64,000 bases of DNA from Pseudanabaenaceae cyanobacterium SKYG29 (GCA_025055675.1 JANWWT010000005.1:177763-241762); one strand, 5' to 3'. Counted from the stretch's first letter, positions 44,164 to 53,865 are shown. Numbers and translations: made by a program. The notes: generated by a model from the letters alone, not told the origin.

Positions 44164-44802
44164 ATGCAAGCGCGCCGTCTTTCCCGCGAACTAGCTCTTT
44201 TAAGTATGAGCCAGCTCCCTACCCAGCCCCAAAATCTGGAGGCAAAAACGATCGAAGACATGGTGTTGGCGGCTGTCCGATCGTTGCAGGAGGAAGTCAA
44301 GGAAATGCTCACCACGGCAGGGGCGGAGCTAAGTAGGGGGCAGGAAAAATTACTCGCCAGCGAACTACGAGCTGCTGACCTAGAATCGGTACGGGCACTG
44401 ATACAAGCCGCAATTGATCTGACGGAAACTGCTATCAATCGCGTGGGAGTTGCCCTGGATTTTCCAGAGTTGATTCAGGTCTCGCGGCAGGCGGATACAC
44501 GGGAATATGCCGTACTAATTTTGCAGACTATCCATCAACACCGTGCAGAACTGGACAACCTCCTCAACTCCTGCCTAGAAGGCTGGCAGATGCATCGTCT
44601 TTCCCACATTGACCAGGCATTATTGCGGATTGCTACTGCGGAAATGCGCCATTTGGATATTCCGCCCCAGGTTGCTATCAACGAGGCAGTAGAACTGGCT
44701 AAACGCTATAGCACAGAGGATGGGTTTCGCTTTATCAATGGGGTGTTGCGGGGTGTTGCTAACAAGATTAAGAAAGAACAAGAGATGAACATGTCCTTCT
44801 AG
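44164..44802 (+). CDS. nusB: Transcription antitermination protein NusB
   Basis: A 212-residue NusB. The core from about 120 (LILQTIHQHRAELDNLLNSCLEGWQMHRLSHIDQALLRIATAEM, then PPQVAINEAVELAKRYSTEDGFRFINGVL) is characteristic. NusB with NusE (S10) aids antitermination in rRNA operons. I chose the ATG at 44164 (MQARRLSRELAL, the family N-terminus), not the open frame start at 44071, which overlaps the divergent ferredoxin gene. Only 50 bases separate the two starts. Confidence 0.94.
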   Translation: MQARRLSRELALLSMSQLPTQPQNLEAKTIEDMVLAAVRSLQEEVKEMLTTAGAELSRGQEKLLASELRAADLESVRALIQAAIDLTETAINRVGVALDFPELIQVSRQADTREYAVLILQTIHQHRAELDNLLNSCLEGWQMHRLSHIDQALLRIATAEMRHLDIPPQVAINEAVELAKRYSTEDGFRFINGVLRGVANKIKKEQEMNMSF

Positions 44803-45509
44803 GGAAATAGTTGACGACGGAGCATTTCCACAAGCCTAATTTGCCCCTGGCTAAAACCCGCATCGGCTAAATGCGCAAGATGACTAGCATCCTGGTACCC
44901 CCCATCCAAAGCTGCTGCTACCCGATACAAATCTAGGGCACGACTTGTCTCCCCCATTGCCCAGTAGACCAAAGCCACAGCCACGATCGGGTGGGGATTA
45001 TAGGGTTCTAACTCCATTGCCCTTTCCCCGTGGGCAAGTGCCCAATCTAGTAATCCCAATCTCTGATAAGCCAAACATAGGTTGTAGTGGGCAATCTCAT
45101 TCTGGGGTTTGATCACCGCCGCCCAACTATGTACTAACACAGCCGACTGTAACTGCCCTCCTGTCAGATAGACAATTCCCAAGGCATTCGCTGCCTCCAC
45201 TGCCCACATGTCCAACCGCAAAGCCTGCCACAGGGTATCAGCTGCCCCCGATCGCTTCGCCAAGTGTTGTGTCCAGCCCAAAATGACATAGCCCGTGACA
45301 TCCTGGGGAGCCAGTTCTACCGATCGTTGTAAGACCTCAATTGCCTCCTGCCATCGTCCCTGGCGGCGATACTCTAACCCCTGTTGCCGCAATTCCACCA
45401 CAGACGCAAAACTAGGGAAAGACCACACTAGGATCGGGAGTAGTGCGCCCATCATCGGAACAGAGTAACGTAGGGTCAGAACACACCTAGCCAGGGGCAG
45501 TATAATCAC
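44799..45509 (-). CDS. TPR-repeat protein with signal sequence
   Basis: A 236-residue protein. The hydrophobic N-terminus ending in FPSFASVVE is a signal peptide or anchor. At least four TPR-like repeats follow (RRQGRWQEAIEVLQRSVELAPQD, LGIVYLTGGQLQSAVLVHSWA, LCLAYQRLGLLDWALAHGERAMELEP). The GTG start at 45509 shares a base with the stop of the upstream gene (TAGTG); an ATG at 45455 would give a shorter signal peptide and 218 residues. It is exported or membrane-held and probably scaffolds proteins. Confidence 0.8.
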   Translation of the reverse strand: MIILPLARCVLTLRYSVPMMGALLPILVWSFPSFASVVELRQQGLEYRRQGRWQEAIEVLQRSVELAPQDVTGYVILGWTQHLAKRSGAADTLWQALRLDMWAVEAANALGIVYLTGGQLQSAVLVHSWAAVIKPQNEIAHYNLCLAYQRLGLLDWALAHGERAMELEPYNPHPIVAVALVYWAMGETSRALDLYRVAAALDGGYQDASHLAHLADAGFSQGQIRLVEMLRRQLFP

Positions 45510-45700
45510 TAGGCACTCAGAAAGACTTCCACAATACCTGCTACCACCATGCCCAATAGACCGACTGTAAAGTAGCGTCCAATCATAGGGTCTTCCCCTA
45601 GGTGCTTGTCGTTTTGACTGACGGAGAAAAAGAGAGACCAGGCCTGGGTAGCCGTTATGACAGCAAATTGGTTGAACTCAGGGGTGAAGATAGGAGCCAT
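45509..45700 (-). CDS. Small single-helix membrane protein, unrecognised
   Basis: A 63-residue protein starting at the ATG at 45700, with GAGG 6 bases before it. The frame also has an upstream GTG, which I reject as it overlaps that site. The first 40 residues are soluble (APIFTPEFNQFAVITATQAW); then GRYFTVGLLGMVVAGIVEVFLS forms one membrane helix at the C-terminus. It may be a thylakoid accessory subunit, but I cannot match it to a known photosystem, cytochrome or NDH subunit. Its stop overlaps the TPR gene start, so the two are coupled. Confidence 0.65.
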   Translation of the reverse strand: MAPIFTPEFNQFAVITATQAWSLFFSVSQNDKHLGEDPMIGRYFTVGLLGMVVAGIVEVFLSA

Positions 45701-45783
45701 ACACACCTCAGAAAGCTTAGTTCGACTTTAATAAATTTTTAAGATTTGTAACGCATCCTGTGGTAGTAACCTAGCCACCCCCT

Positions 45784-47169
45784 CTAGGCAGATGTTCCGC
45801 CGATCACGACATTGCGGATGCGCAAGCTGGGGGCACCACACCCCACTGCCAGTCCATTTTGTCCCCCTTTGCCGCAACCGCCCGACTCATCCCAGTGGAA
45901 GTCATCCCCGATCGCTTCAATATCAGCGAGGGTTTGAAACACATTGCCAGAGAGGGTCACATCCCTTACTGGTTCTGCTAGCTTGCCGTTGCGGATCATC
46001 CAGGCTTCCCCTGCCGTAAAGGTGAACATCTCACCGTTGGTCATACCCCCCTTCCAGTTGGCAGCATAGACTCCCAGGGGAATGTCATGCATCAGGTCTG
46101 CTACGGGAGTTGTACCCCTGCCAATCCAGGTGTTGGTCATGCGCACGATGGGCGGATAGTGGTAGTCTAAACAACGGGCATTGCCAGTGGGTTGTTCCCC
46201 TAGTTTGCCAGCTGTTTCGCGGGAATGTAGCCTGCCCACTAATACCCCATCCTTGATTAGTTGCGTGACGGTAGCAGGAACTCCCTCGTCGTCGTAGGCA
46301 TAACTCCCCCGATGAATCTTGCCATCCCCAAGGGGGGCAGCGCCGTCAAATATCTGTAGGTCATCACAGCCAAATTTCCGCCCGATCGTCATCACTTCTA
46401 GCATGTCGGGATTTTCATAGACCATGTCCGCTTCTGATAGATGGCCAAAGGCTTCGTGGACAAATAATCCCGCTAGGATGGGGTCGATTACCACCGTATA
46501 GGTGCCCCCCTGGATCATGGGGAATTGCAAGGCAGCCGCTGCCCTTTGAGCACATTTAATCACTGAGTTGTCGTAGTTGACTAGATCAGTGAAGGAGTGG
46601 CGGGAACCGATCGTTTCTCTGGCAGTCTGGACCTGTTCCCCCCCACGGGCGGTGGCAGCAAACCGCATTTCCCAATCCGACCAGGACTGTTTGATGCTGG
46701 TACCCTCGGAAGTGATGATTAGCACAGTTTGACTACTATCACCGTAGCGGACAGTGGTACTGCTGATGTGGGGCTGCCACAACAGGGAGTCATAGTGCTG
46801 ACATAGTTCCAGTTTCTGGGCTAAAGTAATTTCACCATTGGGGGGGGTGAGCTGTACCTCTGCTTGTACTGGTGCTACAGGGGCTAGGTGGGTCTCTCCT
46901 TGTCCTAGCCAGCGAGCTGCCTCGATCGTCTGTTCTAGCTTTTGGGGTAAGGTCTCTAGGTCATTGAAGCTGGCAAAACCCCAGCCACCTCTGCAGCAGG
47001 CACGTATCTGTCCGCCAATGCTGGTACCCGTACTGAGGGTTTCCACCTTGCCACTGCGCAGGACAATATTAGTACCCTGGGATTGCTCTAGCCGTACCAC
47101 TAAAAAATCCACCCGCTGGGCATGTTTCTGGAGTAATTCCCTGACCCGCCCTTCCAGTTCTGTGTTCAT
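45784..47169 (-). CDS. tldD: TldD-type metalloprotease subunit
   Basis: A 461-residue TldD/PmbA family peptidase subunit. The metal site HEAFGH lies in LFVHEAFGHLSEAD near residue 240; the C-terminal domain has the family block NARCLDYHYPPIVRMTNTWIGRG and GGCGKGGQNG. With PmbA (TldE) it degrades unfolded or modified peptides in bacteria. No tldE gene is adjacent here. Confidence 0.92.
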   Translation of the reverse strand: MNTELEGRVRELLQKHAQRVDFLVVRLEQSQGTNIVLRSGKVETLSTGTSIGGQIRACCRGGWGFASFNDLETLPQKLEQTIEAARWLGQGETHLAPVAPVQAEVQLTPPNGEITLAQKLELCQHYDSLLWQPHISSTTVRYGDSSQTVLIITSEGTSIKQSWSDWEMRFAATARGGEQVQTARETIGSRHSFTDLVNYDNSVIKCAQRAAAALQFPMIQGGTYTVVIDPILAGLFVHEAFGHLSEADMVYENPDMLEVMTIGRKFGCDDLQIFDGAAPLGDGKIHRGSYAYDDEGVPATVTQLIKDGVLVGRLHSRETAGKLGEQPTGNARCLDYHYPPIVRMTNTWIGRGTTPVADLMHDIPLGVYAANWKGGMTNGEMFTFTAGEAWMIRNGKLAEPVRDVTLSGNVFQTLADIEAIGDDFHWDESGGCGKGGQNGLAVGCGAPSLRIRNVVIGGTSA

Positions 47170-47209
47170 TCCCCTACCTTTCCTTGTGTCACCCTCTATC
47201 CTAGACTAT

Positions 47210-47899
47210 CTAACCCCCTGCTGTAATCTTGCCATCTTCCATGTGAATAATCCGATCGGCTATGTCTAAAATGCGATTGTCGTGGGTAACGAGCAGAATA
47301 GCGCTGCCCCTTTCCTTCGCTAGTTTGTGCATAATCGTCACCACGTCTCGTCCTGATTTTTTATCCAAAGCCGCCGTCGGTTCATCCGCTAAAACGATTT
47401 TAGGCTGTGCTACCAAGGCTCTGGCAATCGCTACTCTCTGTCTTTGCCCCCCTGATAATTGCTCTACATAGTAGTCAACCCGCTGCCCTAATCCCACCTG
47501 TTCCAACATGGCAATTGCTTTGGCATCCATGTCTTGGCAAAATTCTCGGTCATGTAACTCCAGTGCCATGCGTACATTTTGTTTAGCTGACAGAAAACTC
47601 AACAGATTGTGACCCTGGAAAATGTAGCCAATATTGCGCCTGACTGCAATTAATTTCTGGGGAGGAGCACCTAGCATTTCTTCCCCTAAAATCTGTAAAC
47701 TCCCTGCTTGTACCGATCGCAATCCCCCTACTAAGGTCAACAAAGTTGTCTTGCCTGAGCCAGAAGGACCCGTAAGAATGACGATTTCCCCTGGATAAAT
47801 CTCTAGGCAAATATCCTGTAGGACTTGTTTTTTGAGTTCACCTGTCCCAAAGTAATGATGTAAATTGCGTATAGCAATTATGGGTGTAGTAGCGCCCAT
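47210..47899 (-). CDS. devA: DevA-type ABC transporter ATPase
   Basis: A 229-residue ATPase: Walker A GPSGSGKTTLL, Q-loop region IGYIFQGHNLL, signature LSGGQRQRVAIARALVAQP, Walker B IVLADEPTA and the switch His in VTHDNR. DevA works with DevC and the fusion protein DevB to export glycolipids in heterocystous cyanobacteria; relatives in non-heterocystous strains export other lipids. The heterocyst role cannot be assumed here. A gap of 11 bases separates it from devC. Confidence 0.9.
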   Translation of the reverse strand: MGATTPIIAIRNLHHYFGTGELKKQVLQDICLEIYPGEIVILTGPSGSGKTTLLTLVGGLRSVQAGSLQILGEEMLGAPPQKLIAVRRNIGYIFQGHNLLSFLSAKQNVRMALELHDREFCQDMDAKAIAMLEQVGLGQRVDYYVEQLSGGQRQRVAIARALVAQPKIVLADEPTAALDKKSGRDVVTIMHKLAKERGSAILLVTHDNRILDIADRIIHMEDGKITAGG

Positions 47900-47910
47900 A
47901 TCTCCCTCTC

Positions 47911-49110
47911 CTAAAAAATATCGGCGGGGTCAGCGGCCAGTAATTTCTGGGAAGAGATAGCAGCAGAACTCAGGCACATAAGCACTGTCAAACCAAAAAC
48001 TAAACTAGCCTTGGCTAAGCTCATGCCCATCGGCAAAAATGTAGCAATTCTGGTCAGTTGATAAAATCCGATGGAAATAAACAAACTGGGGATGTAGCCC
48101 AATACTGCTAACAGTAGTGCCTCCTGGAAAAGGATGGACAACAAACTCAGGTTGGAGTAACCCATTGCTTTGAGGGTGGCATACTCGGATAGATGGTCAA
48201 CTACGTCGGAGTACAGAATTTGATACACAATTGCCACTCCCACGACAAAACCAATTCCCACCCCCAAACCAAAAATAAAACCGATCGGTGTGGATTCTGC
48301 CCAATACCTTACCTCCACTTCCGCCATTTCTGCCTTGGTTAACACCAGCACCTCCGGGGGTAAGAATTGCCGCAGTTGTGCCTGCACCTTTTTGACATCC
48401 GCCCCTGGCTGCAAACGGATTAACCCCAAATCCATGCGATCGGGGTGGCGATTGGGAAATATGTTGTGGAACGTCGTGTCACTGACAATCACATTGCCAT
48501 CAAAGGCAAAGGAAGCCCCCAGAGAAAATAAACCAGTCACAGTTACTAACCGAACTCCTAGTTCAGTTTGCACTGTCCTTTGTTGACTAAACATTTGTGG
48601 GATGGGACCAAACTCCGATCGACTTGCCCGATCGAATAGCAAAGCATTGAGGGGACGAACTTTATGTAGATTGGCTTTAATCTCAGGGTCAAGGAAGGGA
48701 GCGTGGTCAGGATTGACACCAAACACCAGGATGGTACGGGCTTCTCTCGTGAGGGGATTGCGCCACTTAGCTACGTCTAAGTACACTGGGGTGACCGACT
48801 TTACCCCCGGTATCCCTTGGGCTTGATAGAGCCTGCTGCGGAACGTACTTTCTGTCCTAGCGATGGTTTTGTAGTCGGAACTGGCTAAAACAATGTCAGT
48901 ATCTAGGGCTTGGTAGGGAGTGCGACAACTGTCATAGAGAGCATCCTGAAAGCCCAACTGCATAAACATCAAAAAATCCGCAAACGTGATGCCCGCGATC
49001 GCCACTAACAGGCGGTTTTTTTCCCGCATCAGTTGCAACCAAGCGACAGGGGTGCGCTTAAGCCACTTGGTGAAGAAATTAGGGCGGCAGTCTGTCTTCA
49101 GTAAAACCAT
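47911..49110 (-). CDS. devC: DevC-type ABC transporter permease
   Basis: A 399-residue FtsX-like permease. After TPVAWLQLMREKNRLLVAIAGITFADFLMFMQLGFQDALYDS (first helix and the start typical of DevC), a large external domain precedes three C-terminal helices (FIFGLGVGIGFVVGVAIVYQILY and following). The first 13 bases overlap the 70-residue ORF upstream. It pairs with DevA and DevB as an exporter spanning both membranes. Confidence 0.92.
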   Translation of the reverse strand: MVLLKTDCRPNFFTKWLKRTPVAWLQLMREKNRLLVAIAGITFADFLMFMQLGFQDALYDSCRTPYQALDTDIVLASSDYKTIARTESTFRSRLYQAQGIPGVKSVTPVYLDVAKWRNPLTREARTILVFGVNPDHAPFLDPEIKANLHKVRPLNALLFDRASRSEFGPIPQMFSQQRTVQTELGVRLVTVTGLFSLGASFAFDGNVIVSDTTFHNIFPNRHPDRMDLGLIRLQPGADVKKVQAQLRQFLPPEVLVLTKAEMAEVEVRYWAESTPIGFIFGLGVGIGFVVGVAIVYQILYSDVVDHLSEYATLKAMGYSNLSLLSILFQEALLLAVLGYIPSLFISIGFYQLTRIATFLPMGMSLAKASLVFGLTVLMCLSSAAISSQKLLAADPADIF

Positions 49111-49310
49111 AAAGGTAAGTCTCCTAAAAAATCTGTGAGTGCTTCCACGATCGGGACAACGTCGATTCTGGCGAAGGTAGCAGCAAACTTTTCCCGCTTT
49201 GTCCTTTGGTGGGGACTAATGATTAACTCAATTGTGACTAGAACTAATTGCCACCACTCCTCTACCCGTTTTTTGCCCCACTGCCACATGGTGACTATCT
49301 TTTCCCTCAT
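49098..49310 (-). CDS. Small unrecognised protein between devB and devC
   Basis: A 70-residue frame whose start ATG overlaps the devB stop by 4 bases (ATGA) and whose end overlaps the devC start by 13 bases. This is the spacing of a real coupled gene. The protein has Trp-rich MWQWGKKRVEEWWQLVLV, a short hydrophobic stretch (VLVTIELIIS) and a C-terminal VEALTDFLGDLPLWFY. It is not part of the standard devBCA set as I know it. It could be a small transporter partner. Confidence 0.6.
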   Translation of the reverse strand: MREKIVTMWQWGKKRVEEWWQLVLVTIELIISPHQRTKREKFAATFARIDVVPIVEALTDFLGDLPLWFY

Positions 49311-50446
49311 GGCGCAATTGCTACTACCACCTGCAAATTGTTGAGATGTCGTACTTTTTTACTCCCTGCTTCATCCAAGGTAACTTTTACTTCAATCACC
49401 CGCCGGTCCAATTTTTCCCCCGGTTGGGCGCTGAGGATACTCTGCCGATCGACTTGTAAACCAATGGCTGTCACTTGCCCCTGCACTGAACCCCTAAAGG
49501 CTTCCCCCGTAACTGTGGCTTTCTGACCAAGGGCTACCCGCCCAATGTCCGATTGATAGACCTCTGCCACTGCCACCATCCAATCGGTACTCCCCAACTC
49601 CACAATGCCCTGCTGACTAACTGCTTCCCCAGGGTAGGTATGGATTTTCAAAACCTCTCCCCCCACGGGCGCACGTACTATGCTCAACTCCAAGTCAGTC
49701 TCTATCTGCTTGAGATTGGCCTGTGCCTCTTGCAGTTCCGCTTGTGCTACTGCCACATCGACAGGACGTACTTCCGCAATCCGTCTTTTTGTGGCTTCTG
49801 CTTCCGCAATTTGTGCCCGTAGCGTCTGAATCAAGCGTTGACGCGCGGATTTTGCCTGCTCCAGGTTGGCTTTAGCAGTCTGTAAAGTTAGCAATTTATT
49901 GTCAGCGATGGATTGGGAAACTACATCATCTTGCACCAGGGCACGATAGCGGTCATACTCAATCTGGGCATTTTGTACCTCTGCGGTTAGACGGGCTAGG
50001 GTAGCTTGCTGTTCTGCCAACTCGCCCGCCAACTGAGCTTGTAAACGTTCAATCTCTGCCGCCTGCGCCTCGATTTCCGATTTTTTTGCCCCTGCCTGCA
50101 CCTGGCGCAATTTCGCCCTTGCTACCTCCACCTGCCTTAGGGCTTTTTCCCGCAAGGATTGCAAACGACTGTGGCTGTCTAATAAAGCAATCACATCCCC
50201 CCTTGCTACCCTGTCTCCCTCTTTCACCCGCAAAACTGCTACCCGATCGTTAGCCAAAAAGTTAGGCACGGCAACATTGATAATGCCTGACTCTGGTTCC
50301 AGTCTGCCTAGGGCTACCACTTGCACTGGTTCTGCCGCTACACTGGCAACAACCGTCTGGGGTCGAGGGGCAAAATAAAAGACTGCCAGACCGATCGCTG
50401 CTACAACGGTAACACCAGTCGTCCCTGTCAACCATAGTTTGTGCAT
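49307..50446 (-). CDS. devB: DevB-type HlyD family membrane fusion protein
   Basis: A 379-residue periplasmic adaptor. One N-terminal helix (WLTGTTGVTVVAAIGLAVFYFAP) anchors it; a lipoyl-type half (GRLEPESGIINVAVPN, VLRVKEGDRVARGDVIALLD), then about 120 residues of coiled coil (EIEAQAAEIERLQAQLAGELAEQ), and the closing barrel (IVRAPVGGEVLKIHTYPGEAVSQQGIVELG) follow the DevB/HlyD pattern. It joins DevAC to a TolC-like pore. It overlaps the TetR gene upstream by 19 bases. Confidence 0.93.
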   Translation of the reverse strand: MHKLWLTGTTGVTVVAAIGLAVFYFAPRPQTVVASVAAEPVQVVALGRLEPESGIINVAVPNFLANDRVAVLRVKEGDRVARGDVIALLDSHSRLQSLREKALRQVEVARAKLRQVQAGAKKSEIEAQAAEIERLQAQLAGELAEQQATLARLTAEVQNAQIEYDRYRALVQDDVVSQSIADNKLLTLQTAKANLEQAKSARQRLIQTLRAQIAEAEATKRRIAEVRPVDVAVAQAELQEAQANLKQIETDLELSIVRAPVGGEVLKIHTYPGEAVSQQGIVELGSTDWMVAVAEVYQSDIGRVALGQKATVTGEAFRGSVQGQVTAIGLQVDRQSILSAQPGEKLDRRVIEVKVTLDEAGSKKVRHLNNLQVVVAIAP

Positions 50447-51045
50447 TGCTGCCTCTCCTCCCGCTCTCTTCTGTGCTGCAAATAGACTGCCAACATTTCC
50501 CCCAAGATGGCACCAATCCTTTGATAATCGATCGTGTTGTCGTAGATTCTGTTGATCACCAAACCATCGATCAGACAGGACAATAAATTAGCTAAGTCTT
50601 CATCCTCTAACTGGACAATTGCCTTGGCTGCCTGCCGATAGCGCTCGTTTACCTTGGCATAGACCTTCCTCACCTCCTCTCGGTTAGAAGAAAACAAATG
50701 ATTGAGAAAGATTAACGCTTCCTGTTGACATTCTTCCTCGTGGCAAGTGATGTGGTGGAATAGACGGACAATCCTAGTGCGCACATCCGCAGTTGCCAAA
50801 ATCTCTGGCATCGCTTTTTCTATGTGCTCCCCCGATACATGGTCGAGTAACTGCTCAAACAAGGCTTCCTTGCTAGGAAAGTAGTGATACAAGGTACCCG
50901 TGGAAATCCCCAAATGCTCAGCAATCTGCCGCATGGTCAAACTGCCGTAGCCCTTGGCAGCAAATAACTTGAGACACTGCCCCAACAACTCCCGCCGATA
51001 GGCACCGTGATCCACTACCTTAGGCATTCTTTTTATATCGAACAT
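50428..51045 (-). CDS. TetR family regulator of the devBCA-type operon
   Basis: A 205-residue TetR protein. The helix-turn-helix is in GYGSLTMRQIAEHLGISTGTLYHYFPSKEALFEQLL. The C-terminal ligand domain is unremarkable. It is the first gene of the operon with devB, overlapping it by 19 bases, so it probably controls its own transcription and that of the exporter. The ATG at 51027 (MPKVV) is a more usual start than the ATG at 51045. A weak inverted repeat with TATC/GATA arms lies at the start. Confidence 0.88.
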   Translation of the reverse strand: MFDIKRMPKVVDHGAYRRELLGQCLKLFAAKGYGSLTMRQIAEHLGISTGTLYHYFPSKEALFEQLLDHVSGEHIEKAMPEILATADVRTRIVRLFHHITCHEEECQQEALIFLNHLFSSNREEVRKVYAKVNERYRQAAKAIVQLEDEDLANLLSCLIDGLVINRIYDNTIDYQRIGAILGEMLAVYLQHRREREERQQCTNYG

Positions 51046-51166
51046 TTGTTATAGATAGATTGTAGGGTGGGGGTGGCGGGCTGTCAAGTAGTACGGGTTT
51101 CTCGACAGGGGGCTATTTTGCCTTTGGGCTATGATCTAAACTAGTCGCTAGGTCTCGACAGGCGCA

Positions 51167-52093
51167 ATGCAGAACTTCCGCAACTACTACGACATCCTTG
51201 GTGTGCCCCGCACGGCAACAACTGAAGAAATTAAACGTGCCTATCGGCGGCTGGCGCGTAAGTATCATCCGGATGTTAACCCTGGGGACAAGGCAGCAGA
51301 AGAAAAGTTCAAAGATGTCAGTGAAGCCTACGAAGTTCTCTCTGACCCTGTCAAACGGCAACAATACGATCGGTTTGGGCAGTATTGGCGGCAGGGGGGG
51401 TTCCAGGGTGCGCCTACTGGTCGTGCCCCTAGCGGCGTGGGAGTTGATCCCTTTGAGGATATTGACTTTAGCCAATACAGCGATTTTCAAGAGTTTGTTG
51501 ACCAGTTACTGGGGCGCTTCCGCACTCCAGGTTCGTCCTCCCGCTACACGGAATATAGACCCCCCACCAACCTACGCCGTGACGAAGAAGCAATCCTTAA
51601 TCTGCCCCTCGATCGGGCTTACCAAGGGGGGAGAGAACGGATTCGTCTGGCGGATGGGCGTTCCCTAGAAGTGAATATGCCGGCGGGGGTGATGTCAGGG
51701 CAGAGAATTCGGTTACGGGGACAGGGGGCTAACGGCGGTGACCTTTACTTGAAGATTGTTTTGCAGCCCCACCCCTTCTTTACCCTTGATGGCTATGATG
51801 TGTACTGCAAACTAAAAATTTCTCCCAGCGAGGCAGTCCTAGGGGCGCAGGTAGAAGTGCCTACCCTCAGTGGGGTGGTGAAATTGACTGTTCCCCCTGG
51901 CGTACAGTCCGGACAGCAGCTCAGGCTAGCTAACAAGGGTTTCCCCAAAGGCGACGGTACCTACGGCGACCAGTATGCAGAAATTGCCATTGTTGTACCT
52001 AAGAATCCTACTGCCCGTGAACGGGAACTCTACGAACAGCTAATGCGTGTGCAGTCCTTTAACCCCCGCGAAAATTTGGTCAAGTCCCGCTAA
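51167..52093 (+). CDS. DnaJ-like co-chaperone, CbpA type
   Basis: A 308-residue J-domain protein. The J domain at 6-70 has the HPD motif in [11 protein letters not shown] linker of Gly and Gln with F follows, then directly the C-terminal substrate domains ([25 protein letters not shown] and [17 protein letters not shown]). The Cys-rich zinc finger of DnaJ is missing, so it is type II (CbpA-like). It stimulates an Hsp70; the Hsp70-like protein at 1899-3485 is one candidate. Confidence 0.92.
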   Translation: MQNFRNYYDILGVPRTATTEEIKRAYRRLARKYHPDVNPGDKAAEEKFKDVSEAYEVLSDPVKRQQYDRFGQYWRQGGFQGAPTGRAPSGVGVDPFEDIDFSQYSDFQEFVDQLLGRFRTPGSSSRYTEYRPPTNLRRDEEAILNLPLDRAYQGGRERIRLADGRSLEVNMPAGVMSGQRIRLRGQGANGGDLYLKIVLQPHPFFTLDGYDVYCKLKISPSEAVLGAQVEVPTLSGVVKLTVPPGVQSGQQLRLANKGFPKGDGTYGDQYAEIAIVVPKNPTARERELYEQLMRVQSFNPRENLVKSR

Positions 52094-52100
52094 AAAGCAT

Positions 52101-52130
52101 TTGACAGCCTTGGGCGTTTCCTGTTAGACT
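52101..52130 (+). promoter_or_regulatory. Promoter of the ribosomal protein operon
   Basis: A consensus -35 box TTGACA (52101-52106) is 18 bases from TAGACT (52125-52130), placing the transcript start near 52137 and a 110-base leader before rplC. Near the leader's end ACTTAGG and CCTAGT could form a short stem with one bulge. Confidence 0.75.
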
Positions 52131-52245
52131 AGGAAAGTGTCGCAAATTGATACTGGACCAGTTGGCACTATACCTGCCCGCTGTCTAAGTCAAGGACACA
52201 ACTTACTTAGGTAGGTATTCCTAGTTATAGCAAAAGGTGAAGACA

Positions 52246-52896
52246 ATGGCTGTCGGGATTCTCGGCACAAAGCTGGGCATGACCAAAATCTTTGACAGTG
52301 AGGGCAATGCTGTCCCTGTGACTGTGGTGCAGGCTGGTCCATGTCCGATTACCCAAATTAAAACGATCGAGAAGGAAGGTTACAACTCGATCCAGCTAGG
52401 TTACGGGGCGATCAAGGAAAAAAATCTCAATCGCCCACAAAAGGGACACTTACAGAAGGCGGGGGTGGAACCAGTGCGGCACTTACGGGAATTCCGCGTA
52501 GCAGATGCCAGCCAGTACAAGTTGGGTCAAGCCCTTGATGTCAGCCAGTTCCAGGTAGGTCAGCTAATTGATGTGATTGGCACCAGTATTGGGCGGGGGT
52601 TTGCCGGTTATCAAAAGCGCCACCACTTTGGACGCGGTCCCATGTCCCACGGGTCGAAAAACCACAGGCTGCCAGGTTCCGTAGGGGCTGGCACTACTCC
52701 CGGTCGTGTTTTTCCTGGTATGCGTATGGCAGGTCGCATGGGCGGTAAGCGAGTCACTGTCAAAAAGCTCACCCTAGTGGATATAGATGTGGAAAAGAAT
52801 CTTCTAATTATCAAGGGAGCAGTACCTGGTAAGCCCGGCAGCTTAGTCAGTGTTGTACCCGCTAAACTAGTCGGTCGCCCTAAGCAGGGTCAGTAG
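52246..52896 (+). CDS. rplC: 50S ribosomal protein L3
   Basis: A 216-residue L3, the first gene of the operon, as in other cyanobacteria where rpsJ is elsewhere. [14 protein letters not shown] at the start and [30 protein letters not shown] are diagnostic. I chose the ATG at 52246; the GTG at 52237 falls inside the ribosome-binding site AAAAGGTGA. rplD follows after 9 bases. Confidence 0.98.
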   Translation: MAVGILGTKLGMTKIFDSEGNAVPVTVVQAGPCPITQIKTIEKEGYNSIQLGYGAIKEKNLNRPQKGHLQKAGVEPVRHLREFRVADASQYKLGQALDVSQFQVGQLIDVIGTSIGRGFAGYQKRHHFGRGPMSHGSKNHRLPGSVGAGTTPGRVFPGMRMAGRMGGKRVTVKKLTLVDIDVEKNLLIIKGAVPGKPGSLVSVVPAKLVGRPKQGQ

Positions 52897-52905
52897 GAGG
52901 TATCC

Positions 52906-53553
52906 ATGTTAGCAATTAAGAATTGGCAGGGGGAAACGATCGGGGAGGTAGCTTTTTCCCTGACGGTGGCTAAGCCCCACACAGCGAGGGATTTGGTCTA
53001 TCGTGCCCTTAACCGCCAGCTAGCCAATGCGCGGCAAGGCACCGCCTGTACCAAAACTAGGGCGGAAGTTAGGGGGGGTGGACGCAAACCCTGGCGGCAA
53101 AAGGGGACTGGCAGAGCGAGGGCAGGTTCTACGCGCTCTCCCCTCTGGCGCGGTGGCGGTGTGATTTTTGGTCCCAAGCCCAGGGATTACTCTATCAATA
53201 TGAACAGGAAGGAGCGGCGCTTAGCTCTGCGCACGGCTTTAATGAGTCGGATTGCTGATTTTGTGGTGGTAACGGATTTCAGTGAACACCTGCCCCAGCC
53301 CAAGACCAGGGAACTAGCAGCAGCCCTACAACGGTGGGGTTTGGCACCGAAACAAAAGGCATTGATGATTTTGCACGAAACCCCCGAAGCGGTAATCCTA
53401 TCGGCACGGAATATCGCCAACCTTGTCTCCCTGCGGGCGAACCAGTTAAATATTTTCGACATCCTCAATGCGGACAAGATTGTGATCACTGTCCCTTCCC
53501 TGGATGTGATTAAACAGACTTACGAACCCACCAAGGAGGTGGCCCATGGGTAG
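52906..53553 (+). CDS. rplD: 50S ribosomal protein L4
   Basis: A 215-residue L4 with the extended loop region [45 protein letters not shown]. In E. coli L4 represses its own operon by binding the leader; whether the leader here serves that is unknown. AGGAGG precedes the ATG. The end overlaps rplW by 8 bases. Confidence 0.98.
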   Translation: MLAIKNWQGETIGEVAFSLTVAKPHTARDLVYRALNRQLANARQGTACTKTRAEVRGGGRKPWRQKGTGRARAGSTRSPLWRGGGVIFGPKPRDYSINMNRKERRLALRTALMSRIADFVVVTDFSEHLPQPKTRELAAALQRWGLAPKQKALMILHETPEAVILSARNIANLVSLRANQLNIFDILNADKIVITVPSLDVIKQTYEPTKEVAHG

Positions 53554-53863
53554 AAAGGTACAGACGGAGTTTGACCAACGGCGGCTAGCTGATATTATCC
53601 ATCGTCCCCTGGTCAACGAGAAGGCAACGCTCCTGCTAGAGAGCAATAAGTACACGTTTGAGGTGGACCCCACCGCTAATAAGTATGAGATCAAAGCAGC
53701 GATCGAGTTTCTTTTTAATGTCAAGGTGACTAAGGTCAACACCCACAATCTGCCCCCCAGGGCAAAACGGGTTGGTCGCTTTGCGGGGCACCGTCCCCAG
53801 TACAAACGGGCGATCGTGACCTTAGCTAGCGGCAACAGTATCAACCTATTCCCTGAGGTGTAA
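53546..53863 (+). CDS. rplW: 50S ribosomal protein L23
   Basis: A 105-residue L23, at the polypeptide exit tunnel where trigger factor and SRP dock. Recognised from [41 protein letters not shown] and the Lys-rich loop [22 protein letters not shown]. Translation is coupled to rplD, and rplB follows after 2 bases. Confidence 0.97.
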   Translation: MGRKVQTEFDQRRLADIIHRPLVNEKATLLLESNKYTFEVDPTANKYEIKAAIEFLFNVKVTKVNTHNLPPRAKRVGRFAGHRPQYKRAIVTLASGNSINLFPEV

Positions 53864-53865
53864 TT

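Noticed and set aside
47210..51045. Reading devBCA as evidence that the organism forms heterocysts
   Set aside because: DevBCA-type exporters occur widely in non-heterocystous cyanobacteria; no heterocyst-specific gene is in the window.
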